Shown here in pieces: positions 1-6,726 of a stretch of 34,159 nt of DNA. The DNA comes from Deltaproteobacteria bacterium. Lineage in GTDB: Bacteria > Desulfobacterota > Binatia > Binatales > Binataceae. A model generated the notes under the pieces. It ran no database searches. It saw only the letters and a list, made by a program, of their open reading frames with translations, and had not been told where the DNA came from. The stretch spans positions 1 to 34,159 of the forward strand of contig JAJYYI010000149.1 of assembly GCA_021801125.1 (NCBI GenBank), in the 5' to 3' direction. Both the position numbers and the translations under genes were made by a program. Every line of letters begins with the position of its first letter. Within the stretch, counting starts at the first letter, position 1.

Positions 1-193
1 TAGCCGCTGCTAAGTCAGCGGTGCGGACAGCAAAGCCGTCCATCGCAGAGTTATCGAAGCCAGGAATGTCGCGAGGGGAGCGGATTGGCTCGGCAAGGAT
101 TCGCCCGAGCGCCTGCCGAATGAAGACCCGTTCGATCCCCAACTCGCGCACGCTATCTACGACTTTCTTGAAGGCCTGGTCAGCGCTTATCAT
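1..193 (-). CDS. moeA: Molybdopterin molybdotransferase MoeA, N-terminal part (runs off left edge)
   Basis: Reading the minus strand from an ATG at 193 gives 64 codons with no stop before the window edge. The peptide starts [15 protein letters not shown] and contains [19 protein letters not shown] and then [14 protein letters not shown]. This is the highly conserved N-terminal block of MoeA, where the [12 protein letters not shown] segment lies by the active site. MoeA inserts molybdate into adenylylated molybdopterin in the cytoplasm to finish molybdenum cofactor. An in-frame TGA lies just upstream of the ATG, so the start is well bounded, although no strong Shine-Dalgarno is visible. Only about the first sixth of a typical protein of roughly 400 residues is present, so the catalytic domain cannot be judged. 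The family call rests on recognised motifs. Confidence 0.88.
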   Translation of the reverse strand, partial: MISADQAFKKVVDSVRELGIERVFIRQALGRILAEPIRSPRDIPGFDNSAMDGFAVRTADLAAA

Positions 194-250
194 CGTTCAA
201 AAGTAACCGCCGCGCCAGCTCCATGTGGCGGCTGGTTCGTCGGGTGATTC

Positions 251-264
251 CCGCAAGCTTGCGG
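251..264. repeat. Perfect 14-bp palindrome upstream of moeA
   Basis: The 14 bases CCGCAAGCTTGCGG equal their own reverse complement. They lie 57 bp upstream of the moeA start in the 256-bp gap between the transglycosylase stop and moeA. It could be an operator or a small hairpin (5-bp stem, AGCT loop). No T-tract follows on either strand, so it is not a clear terminator. Its function is unknown. Confidence 0.35.
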
Positions 265-449
265 CCCGCGCAGTTTCGGACGGGACAACGCACCGTGTCA
301 AGGGGCGCAGAGGGCCTAGCTGCGAACCTCGCTGAGATCGCGTCTTAACTAACGAAATTCTCGCTGTGAAGCGACGTCGGACGGACGCGCCCGCACATCT
401 TTATGCTTTAGAGGATAAAACTAACAGAGGGCGCGGCGCGTGCGAAAGT

Positions 450-1538
450 CTAGAAGGCTGCAGCCCTCGACTTCCCGCCTACGGTGTCGACAGGTACACG
501 CAAGCGGTAGCTTTCATACGGTGGGACGCGGTCGCGTAGCAAAGCCGGGTTTAGCGCGCGAATCACGCCGACAGTTGTATGGGCCATCCTGGCCGCCTCT
601 TTGAGAGAGGTCGCCGCAGGCACCGTCATCATGCAATGCGCTGAAGGACCGCCGTCCTCGGTGAAAGCCGCAAGGTTCACGCCGATCATGTCGGGATGAT
701 GCGCAATGAAGGCTACCGCCATAAAGCGATCCAGCAGAGTCCGCGTTCTACGCGGTAAAATCTCGGATAGCTCGCTGTAGTCGGCGTGCTTCAAGTCTTC
801 AAGCGGCAAGCCGGAGTTTTCGCCCGTGTTCCAAGCGATCACGGTTAGGCGCCAATCCGCGAGCAGGTCATGCAGCGAGGCCAAGTACTCGGCCGCGGCC
901 TGCGTTGATTTCAACGGATCGAGGCGTTCGTCGACCCATTTGTTCACCTGCAGCCCGAAGCTGCGTGCCGTCGCTTTGGTAAGCTGCCAGGGTCCTTGGC
1001 TATAACCGACGAAAGAGCTTTCCGCAAAGGCAAGATAGATGAAATCAGTCGGCACACCGTAACTTGTCAGCACTCGCGCCATGTCGCGAAAAAACGGGTA
1101 CATGGCGAAGAAATGCCCTCTGAGGTCGCGGATGTTTCTGGTATACTCGTCGATATAACGCTGTACCGAGCGATTGAGGACGATCGGGAACGGCGCCACC
1201 TGGCGCGCCGGACTCAGGACGAACTCGCTGCCAGCTGACCCAAGCGATCTCACGGGCAAGGGTTTTGACACTGATTGCGCGCTCGGCGACGTCCAGGGCG
1301 CGCTTGGACCAATTGGCGAGGTCGGCACCTGCAACATGCGGGCGGTACCGCCGGACATACCTGGCGTACCGGGTCCAGCGCTAACTGTGAGGCTGCCAGG
1401 ATCGGAGGCGGGAACGTATAGAGGCGAAACATTCGCCGGCTGGGCTATCGCGTAGCCCAAATCGAGGCCTACGATCAAGCCCGCAAGGGCTAGAAATCCC
1501 TGAAAAAGCTTGAATAAACTGACGCCGCGGAAAGTCAT
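450..1538 (-). CDS. Secreted lytic transglycosylase (SLT/MltD-like) with C-terminal LysM-like segment
   Basis: This 362-residue protein begins with a hydrophobic signal segment (about residues 8-32, likely cut after AIA). A Pro/Ser-rich linker runs to about residue 115. The transglycosylase-like domain (about 125-290) has the conserved Glu in FAESSF (E173), then GPWQLTKATA, and later AWNTGEN and LLDRFMAVAFIA. This order is typical of MltD-type enzymes that cleave the glycan strand of peptidoglycan to 1,6-anhydro products. The last 60 residues resemble a LysM peptidoglycan-binding repeat (AARMAHTTVGVIRALNPAL). The loop between the catalytic Glu and the GxWQ motif is about six residues shorter than usual. 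The start ATG has GGGAG four bases upstream. It is divergent from the kinase gene and 256 bp from moeA on the same strand. The family call is firm. Activity is less certain because of the short loop. Confidence 0.82.
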   Translation of the reverse strand: MTFRGVSLFKLFQGFLALAGLIVGLDLGYAIAQPANVSPLYVPASDPGSLTVSAGPGTPGMSGGTARMLQVPTSPIGPSAPWTSPSAQSVSKPLPVRSLGSAGSEFVLSPARQVAPFPIVLNRSVQRYIDEYTRNIRDLRGHFFAMYPFFRDMARVLTSYGVPTDFIYLAFAESSFVGYSQGPWQLTKATARSFGLQVNKWVDERLDPLKSTQAAAEYLASLHDLLADWRLTVIAWNTGENSGLPLEDLKHADYSELSEILPRRTRTLLDRFMAVAFIAHHPDMIGVNLAAFTEDGGPSAHCMMTVPAATSLKEAARMAHTTVGVIRALNPALLRDRVPPYESYRLRVPVDTVGGKSRAAAF

Positions 1539-1600
1539 CCTGCTCCCAGGTTTTCTGGCAGGATAGTAGCCCAGGCGGCGAAAGGCAACTCTCAGGGCCG

Positions 1601-1613
1601 TTAGAAATTCTAA
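1601..1613. repeat. AT-rich inverted repeat in a divergent promoter region
   Basis: TTAGAA and TTCTAA are perfect inverted arms around a single A, in the roughly 190-bp gap between the divergent transglycosylase and histidine kinase genes. It stands out as an AT-rich island in GC-rich DNA. It could be a regulator binding site acting on either gene. This is inference from symmetry and location only. Confidence 0.3.
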
Positions 1614-1726
1614 TGCCTGAGTATCCGTTAAAGTAGGCGCCCTCGCCGCTGTGTCGAAGGCGGCTATGTGCTACTATTCCTCTCCAAAAGCCTCCCGCTT
1701 TTCTCGACCGATTGAGCAGAGGGCGA

Positions 1727-2941
1727 ATGAGCGTTTGGCGCGACATTTTTGACAGTTTATTTGAAGCGCTTCTGCTTGTATCGCCTAAGCTACAGCTTAA
1801 AGCGGTTAATCCAGCGGCACAAACTATGCTGGGTATATCGAAGCCCACGCGCAAGGCGTTGGCCGCCCTTATAGCGCACAACCCATGGTTGCGCCTGATG
1901 GTGGAAACGAGTATCAGCGGCGCGCAAACACTGCATGACAACGAGGCGCGGTTGCGTCTCGCAAATCGCTTATCGCTGGACGTGAGCGTTCGCGTATCGC
2001 CTCTAATGAATCCGCATGGGGAGGTTCGTGGCGCGCTTGTTCTACTGAATGATCGCAGTCGCCAACGTGAAGTCGAGCGTGCGCTGGAAGGCAGCAATGC
2101 CAACCTGGGGCTGTCAGTCGTCGGCCTGGCGCACGAAATTAAAAACCCGCTTACGGGGATCAAGGGAGCTACCGAGCTATTGGCTGGGATGCTTCCTGCG
2201 GAACCTCGCGCGCGTCAGTATTGTGACGTAATTCTGAGCGGAGTTAGCCGCCTGACGGCGCTTGTCGAGCAGGTTATGGGTCTTAGCGGGCCTGAGCCAA
2301 TCAGGCCGATGCGTGTGAACGTCCACAAAGTGTTGCATCAGGCGCTTGCCCTCGCCGGACTTTGGCCGACAACACCACCCTCGGTTAAGTTGGAGGTGGC
2401 GTTCGACCCGAGTCTGCCGCCAATAGAGGCAGATCCCGCCGCTCTCGAGCGTGTCTTCCTGAACCTGCTCATGAACGCGCGCGACGCGATAGGAGAGCAG
2501 GGCACGATACGCTTGGCCACGCGGATGGAGACCGAATTCCATCTCACGGCCCGCGGCCGGCGGCGCCGCTTCATGCGAGTCGACGTTAGCGACAGCGGCA
2601 AAGGGGCCAGCAAAGAGCAGATGGCCCAGTTATTCACACCATTTTTCACTACGAAGCCGGGAGGAACCGGTCTCGGTTTGGTGCTTAGCAAGCATATCGT
2701 GACATTGCACGGCGGCCGACTTTGGGCGGAGGCCAAGAGTCCGTATGACGAGCTCCCGACCAACGTCGACGGCGAAGGTTACGGCTCGCGAGTGGCGCTA
2801 TCGGGACTTACCTTTAAGGTTCTACTGCCGGTGGTTGAACCGGACGCGGAGGGTTTGTCGGAGCCGGACCAAAGTTGCTCCGTCCAGACCATGCAGGATG
2901 AGATGCGCCTGCGCGTTGCTTCGTCGAAGGTCGGTGCTTAG
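1727..2941 (+). CDS. Soluble PAS-domain sensor histidine kinase, NtrB-like
   Basis: This 404-residue kinase has no membrane helix, so it should sense a cytoplasmic signal. A PAS-like region covers about residues 5-115. The H box LAHEIKNPLTGIKGA carries phospho-acceptor His136. The N box is NLLMNARDAIGE (N250), the G1 box DSGKG (289-293), the F box FFTTKPGGTGLGL. This set and the NPLTGIKGA wording match the NtrB (GlnL) subfamily, which phosphorylates sigma54-dependent regulators. After the GGRLWAEA strand there is an extra stretch of about 25 residues before the usual LTFKVLLPV end, and then a polar tail of about 35 residues. An upstream in-frame TTG at 1712 would add five residues. The ATG at 1727 is preferred because AGAGGG precedes it, although the spacing is short. 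The likely partner is the NtrC-type regulator at 3692 on the same strand. Confidence 0.87.
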   Translation: MSVWRDIFDSLFEALLLVSPKLQLKAVNPAAQTMLGISKPTRKALAALIAHNPWLRLMVETSISGAQTLHDNEARLRLANRLSLDVSVRVSPLMNPHGEVRGALVLLNDRSRQREVERALEGSNANLGLSVVGLAHEIKNPLTGIKGATELLAGMLPAEPRARQYCDVILSGVSRLTALVEQVMGLSGPEPIRPMRVNVHKVLHQALALAGLWPTTPPSVKLEVAFDPSLPPIEADPAALERVFLNLLMNARDAIGEQGTIRLATRMETEFHLTARGRRRRFMRVDVSDSGKGASKEQMAQLFTPFFTTKPGGTGLGLVLSKHIVTLHGGRLWAEAKSPYDELPTNVDGEGYGSRVALSGLTFKVLLPVVEPDAEGLSEPDQSCSVQTMQDEMRLRVASSKVGA

Positions 2942-3020
2942 GTCGATGCCGAGCGCACCATCTCTTCTCAGAGGTCACCGACGCTTCACGGTGGCGAACA
3001 AGTGAAAAGTAGAAACTCAC

Positions 3021-3530
3021 GTGTTCTTCGTTATTTTTCCAGCCTTGAGTTTGCTTGCCACGGCGATCGATTTGTCGCGGCCTTCGCGGCGTCGCCAGGG
3101 ATGGCGAGTGGCAGCATGGGTTCTGCTGCGTTACCTCCTGGTCTTCAGCGTCGGTTTGCAAGGTTGGGCGGCGTTTTATGGTCACGCTTTCAGGTCGGAC
3201 TTGGTCGCGGCGTCGATAGGATGGGGACCGAGCCCGTTTGAGTTCGAAGTGGCGATAGCCAACCTGGCTTTCGGAACTGTTGGAATCCTATGCTTCTGGA
3301 TGGAAGGCAGCTTTTGGACTGCCGTGGTGATCGCCGCCTCGATATGGCTGTGGGGAGACGCAATCGGCCATATAAAGGAGCTTATCGTCGCGCACAATCA
3401 CGCGCCTAACAATGCCGGGCCCGCGCTTTACTCCGACCTGATACTGCCGGCAGCGCTGATAATCCTTTTCATCGTCGCCCGTCCCGCGTCTTCGGAACTT
3501 TCCGCAGCGAACACCGCGCGAAGTTTTTGA
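3021..3530 (+). CDS. Small integral membrane protein, DUF6790-like
   Basis: The 169-residue product has about four hydrophobic helices: residues 2-17, 28-48, 74-92 with 95-112, and 136-155. Conserved-looking pieces are IGWGPSPFEFEVAIANLAFG, SIWLWGDAIGH and APNNAGPALYSDL. From memory these match the layout of the DUF6790 membrane family, whose function is unknown. The start is GTG at 3021, because an in-frame TGA sits at 3003-3005 and no other start codon intervenes. No clear ribosome binding site is seen. It lies 80 bp after the kinase and 160 bp before the regulator, all on the plus strand. That placement makes it a possible signal input or output of the two-component pair, but this is inference. 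Confidence 0.72.
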   Translation: MFFVIFPALSLLATAIDLSRPSRRRQGWRVAAWVLLRYLLVFSVGLQGWAAFYGHAFRSDLVAASIGWGPSPFEFEVAIANLAFGTVGILCFWMEGSFWTAVVIAASIWLWGDAIGHIKELIVAHNHAPNNAGPALYSDLILPAALIILFIVARPASSELSAANTARSF

Positions 3531-3691
3531 TGGTGAATTTCCTTAGAAGCCACTCAAGTGGTTGAGTCAATGGTAGAGTTCCGGTCAGGTGCCTTGAGCG
3601 ATCGAAAAAGCCGTGGCGGGACTTGGTTGCCATCCCTTATCAAAATTTACCCCCGCTCGGGCGCGCGAGCGCAACGAATTAAGCTATTAAC

Positions 3692-5194
3692 ATGATGAAC
3701 GCAACAGGTTCAGCAATGGGACAAGAGTTGACCGACACTGCGCGCGCGCGGCTGTTGGTCGCCGACGACGATCTCGGCATCCGGCTTATCTTGCGCCATA
3801 GCCTAGAAGCCGCCGGTTATGAAGTTGATGAAGCGGCGGATAGCCAGAGCACGCTGCTTAAGCTGCGCATGGGCGGCTTTGACGCTGCGCTGGTGGATAT
3901 CATCATGCCCGGTACCGGCGGCCTCGAAGTTCTCTCAACAGCGCTTGGCGAAGGGATTCGCACGCCCATTGTAATCATCACCGCGGCCAGCACGATGAGC
4001 AACGCGGTCGAGGCAATGAAACGCGGCGCGTACGACTATCTCACTAAGCCTTTCGCCAACCTGGAGCATGTGGTCAGCGTTGTACAGCGGGCGGTCGGCG
4101 CGCGCAATAGGGAAAAGTCGGGCGCTGACGCGGTGGGCGGCATTTCGTCCCAGTTACCGGCTGGCGACCTGGTGGGACGCAGCCCGGCGATGCAGGAGGT
4201 GTACAAGCTGATCGGGCGCTTGGTCAACAACGACGCCAACGTGTTCATCGAGGGCGAGACCGGCACCGGCAAGGAGCTTGTGGCGCGGGCGATTCATTTT
4301 CGCTCACACAGGCGCAATGAACCTTTTGTCGCCGTTAACTGCTCGGCCATTCCCCAGGGATTGTTGGAAAGCGAGCTGTTTGGGCATGAGCGGGGCGCGT
4401 TCACCGGGGCTACCGAACGCCGGCTGGGAAAATTCGAACTGGCCGGGGCGGGCACGTTATTCCTGGACGAAATCGCGGACCTTCCCTTTGATTTGCAGCC
4501 GAAGCTGTTGCGAGTCCTCCAAGAGCGCGAGTTCTCGCGCGTGGGGAGCGCTGAAGTGCTCCGTCTGCGCGCCAGAGTAATCGCGGCGACCAACCAGCCG
4601 CTGGAAGGCGCGGTCGCAGCGCATCGCTTCCGCCAGGACCTCTACTATCGCCTGCGAGTGATCCCGATTTGGCTACCGCCGTTGCGCGAACGGCGCGAAG
4701 ATATCCCTGAGCTGACGGATTACTTTTTGGGCCAAGCCGCGCATGAGACGCGGACCAAACCACTGACGGTTAGTCCTCAGGCCCGCGCGCTCCTGGCGTC
4801 TTACAGATGGCCTGGCAACGTGCGCGAGCTTGAGAACTGCGTGATGCGCGCGGCCTTGCTCGCGCCGGCAGACACGATCCGCGCCGAGGATATTGTCTTT
4901 TCCAAGGACGCCGCGCCATCCAGTCCGCTTGGCGACGCGCCCGATGCGACCTCGCTGCGCGACCTAATCGCGCGCCGGATCCGCGACCAATTCGACGAGC
5001 TTAGCGACGACGAGCTGCGCGACCTCTACCCCAGGATGCTTGCCGACTTCGAGCACGCATTGATAGATCTCGTGCTCGAACGCGCTGGAGGCAACCAGGT
5101 CAAGACAGCGCGTATTCTGGGGCTCAATCGCAACACGCTGCGCAAAAAGATCATCGAGTATAAAATCGTGCCGCGTAAGGCGGGCCTTGGATGA
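3692..5194 (+). CDS. Sigma54-dependent response regulator, NtrC/AtoC family
   Basis: The 500-residue protein has a receiver domain with acidic pocket ADDD (25-27), phospho-acceptor Asp69 in LVDIIMPG, switch Thr97 and Lys119 in YLTKPF. A sigma54-activator AAA+ domain follows. It has Walker A GETGTGKE (188-195), the sigma54-contact loop GAFTGA (235-240), Walker B LFLDE (256-260) and GNVRELEN. The C-terminal Fis-type helix-turn-helix reads ARILGLNRNTLRKKI. It should remodel sigma54-RNA polymerase once phosphorylated, most likely by the PAS kinase at 1727. A second ATG lies eight codons in. Neither start has a strong ribosome binding site, so the exact N-terminus is open. Its stop overlaps the thiE start by ATGA, which implies translational coupling. 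I searched the 160 bp upstream for a -24/-12 promoter and found no correctly spaced GG-N10-GC. Confidence 0.93.
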   Translation: MMNATGSAMGQELTDTARARLLVADDDLGIRLILRHSLEAAGYEVDEAADSQSTLLKLRMGGFDAALVDIIMPGTGGLEVLSTALGEGIRTPIVIITAASTMSNAVEAMKRGAYDYLTKPFANLEHVVSVVQRAVGARNREKSGADAVGGISSQLPAGDLVGRSPAMQEVYKLIGRLVNNDANVFIEGETGTGKELVARAIHFRSHRRNEPFVAVNCSAIPQGLLESELFGHERGAFTGATERRLGKFELAGAGTLFLDEIADLPFDLQPKLLRVLQEREFSRVGSAEVLRLRARVIAATNQPLEGAVAAHRFRQDLYYRLRVIPIWLPPLRERREDIPELTDYFLGQAAHETRTKPLTVSPQARALLASYRWPGNVRELENCVMRAALLAPADTIRAEDIVFSKDAAPSSPLGDAPDATSLRDLIARRIRDQFDELSDDELRDLYPRMLADFEHALIDLVLERAGGNQVKTARILGLNRNTLRKKIIEYKIVPRKAGLG

Positions 5195-5817
5195 AATCGT
5201 TCGCGTTCGGTCCTTTTTATGGAATGGTAGATTCGGCCGCGCGCCAACCGCCGGTTGAGCTGGCGCGCCTTCTGCTCGAAGGCGGCGCGCGGGTGATCCA
5301 ACTGCGGCTCAAGGAAGCGTCGGCTCGGGACCAATTCGTGGCGGCCGTGGCGATCGCCGAGCTGTGTCATAAATCTGGGGCGTTGCTCCTGGTCAATGAT
5401 CGGCCTGATATCGCTCTGCTCGCCGGTGCTGATGGTGTTCATCTCGGGCAGGAAGACGTGCCGCTGAGGGCAGCGCGCCGGCTGCTTGGCACCCGAGCGA
5501 TCATTGGCGTCTCCACCCACAATCTGGAGCAGGCCGTAAAGGCCGAAAGCGAAGGCGCCGATTACATCGGATTCGGTCCCATGTACCCCGGCGGGTTAAA
5601 GAGAACCGTCACGCCCGTGGGCTTGGAAAGCCTGCGCGACGTGCGCGCCGCGGTGAAATTGCCCATCGTCGCGATCGGAGCTATTCGCCAGGCGAACGTG
5701 CGCGAAGTGCTCAACGCGGGCGCGAATTCGGTCGCTATAATCAGTGACGTGATTCAGGCCGAGAATATCCCGGCCAAGGTCCGCGCGGTGATCGCGGCTG
5801 CCGAACGTCGATCGTAA
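5191..5817 (+). CDS. thiE: Thiamine-phosphate synthase (ThiE/TenI superfamily)
   Basis: The 208-residue TIM-barrel protein carries most ThiE motifs: QLRLKEA (37-43), VNDRPD (68-73), DGVHLGQED (81-89), GVSTH and DYIGFGPMYP. ThiE joins the pyrimidine diphosphate and thiazole phosphate to make thiamine phosphate in the cytoplasm. Two parts differ from the canonical enzyme. The diphosphate loop normally reads like YPTxTK but is YPGGLK here (132-137). The phosphate-binding GIGGI is AIGAI (161-165). It could therefore be a divergent ThiE, or a TenI-like thiazole tautomerase. No other thiamine gene is in the window. The ATG overlaps the stop of the NtrC-type regulator by four bases, an unusual partner for thiE. 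Confidence 0.82.
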   Translation: MKSFAFGPFYGMVDSAARQPPVELARLLLEGGARVIQLRLKEASARDQFVAAVAIAELCHKSGALLLVNDRPDIALLAGADGVHLGQEDVPLRAARRLLGTRAIIGVSTHNLEQAVKAESEGADYIGFGPMYPGGLKRTVTPVGLESLRDVRAAVKLPIVAIGAIRQANVREVLNAGANSVAIISDVIQAENIPAKVRAVIAAAERRS

Positions 5818-5844
5818 GACCGGCCATCTATTGGTTCGGCCGTC
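5818..5844. terminator. Hairpin between convergent thiE and SH3 genes
   Basis: GACCGGCC and GGCCGTC form a stem of seven pairs with one bulged C and a 12-base loop, filling the 25-bp gap between two converging genes. There is no T-run on either side. A shared bidirectional terminator is plausible from position, but the sequence is not a classic intrinsic terminator. Confidence 0.35.
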
Positions 5845-6559
5845 AGTTCACGAATAGGTCGGTTTTCGGAACGCTTGCCGCTCCGCCTTCCAAGACAGAG
5901 TATGGAATGAATCCCTCAAGCCCGCTGCGCATGCGAATCTGCACGTAGCCTGGCGCCACGCCCACGACCTGAACATGATGGCCTTTGTTGACCTCGGCGA
6001 GCTGCTTGCCCCACTTGTTGGGGCGTTCGCGCACCGGGGAATCGTCGGCCAACGTCAGGATTTTGTCCACTGGCTGAACCAGCTTTACCACCTCCGGATC
6101 GACGTAGGCGGTCCTACCTTCTCTGAGCTCGACGCGCAAGTAATAGGGCGTGAGGGCGGTCACATGGACGTATCGGCCGGCGTGAATGCGCTTGATTCGC
6201 CGGCTGCGTTGGTTCGGCCGCTCGTACGCCCATGAGTTGCGCGTCACCTCCAATCGTACGTCGATCGGTTCGGTGGGGATTTTTTCGGCCGCGCGAACTT
6301 TACGGCGTCGAGTGCGACTCGTCTTAGGCTTGGCCGGCTGGGCCGCGGCCGGGTGCGACACCGGCGGTGCGGCTTCGGCGCCTGGGGCGGGGGCCGCCGT
6401 CTCACTCGCGCCTGGAACGGACGGCGCGGAGGTCGTGCCGCTCGGCGTCTCGTCCTCGATCACCGCCATGGGAGCCTTGTCCGGCGGACCGGCAGCGATA
6501 CTCCCCACAGGAGCGAGGAGCCACGATACTAGAGCGGCAGCAGAAACTAATTGGCGCAT
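5843..6559 (-). CDS. Secreted protein with two bacterial SH3 domains
   Basis: The 238-residue product starts with a Sec signal (hydrophobic residues 4-22, likely cleavage near SIAAG). A low-complexity Ala/Pro/Glu linker and a basic patch KTSRTRRRKVRA (about 78-90) follow. Two SH3b-like repeats come next, about 98-160 (YERPNQRSRRIKRIHAGRYVHV) and 165-230 (VRERPNKWGKQLAEVNKGHHVQV). Both show the usual pattern of short beta strands with Arg-Pro near the start. Such domains generally bind peptidoglycan or proteins in the periplasm, and no catalytic domain is present. The gene is separated from the radical SAM gene by 167 bp and has its own likely promoter. Its cellular role is unknown. The domain call comes from pattern recognition. 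Confidence 0.72.
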   Translation of the reverse strand: MRQLVSAAALVSWLLAPVGSIAAGPPDKAPMAVIEDETPSGTTSAPSVPGASETAAPAPGAEAAPPVSHPAAAQPAKPKTSRTRRRKVRAAEKIPTEPIDVRLEVTRNSWAYERPNQRSRRIKRIHAGRYVHVTALTPYYLRVELREGRTAYVDPEVVKLVQPVDKILTLADDSPVRERPNKWGKQLAEVNKGHHVQVVGVAPGYVQIRMRSGLEGFIPYSVLEGGAASVPKTDLFVN

Positions 6560-6586
6560 AGATAAAAGGGTTGCGCAACAAAAAAC

Positions 6587-6615
6587 ATTATTTCCAAGGC
6601 TAAGTTTTTGAGCAA
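6587..6615 (-). promoter_or_regulatory. Likely sigma70-type promoter for the SH3 gene
   Basis: On the minus strand TTGCTC (plus coordinates 6610-6615) and AATAAT (6587-6592) are separated by exactly 17 bases. The -10 lies about 28 bases upstream of the SH3-gene ATG. The hexamers match the consensus at 4/6 and 5/6. A TTGCGCAA palindrome (6571-6578) sits between the -10 and the ATG. Confidence 0.42.
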
Positions 6616-6726
6616 TAGCCGGGGCGCAAGTCTAACTGCCGCAGACCTAGGCGGCTGTGCCACCTGGGGATTCGGCCGGCGCGGTCGGTGGTTCAACCGT
6701 ATCTAAGCGTCGAGCGCGTCGACCGT

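Noticed and set aside
21-206. Plus-strand open frame at the left edge
   Set aside because: It lies opposite the 5' part of moeA, whose minus-strand translation shows unmistakable MoeA motifs.
3550-3600. tRNA-like D-arm wording (TGGTAGAGT)
   Set aside because: No matching T-arm, anticodon stem or acceptor pairing is found downstream.
3611-3635. Possible sigma54 promoter upstream of the response regulator
   Set aside because: GG and GC are present, but their spacing is 8, 9 or 12 bases instead of the required 10.
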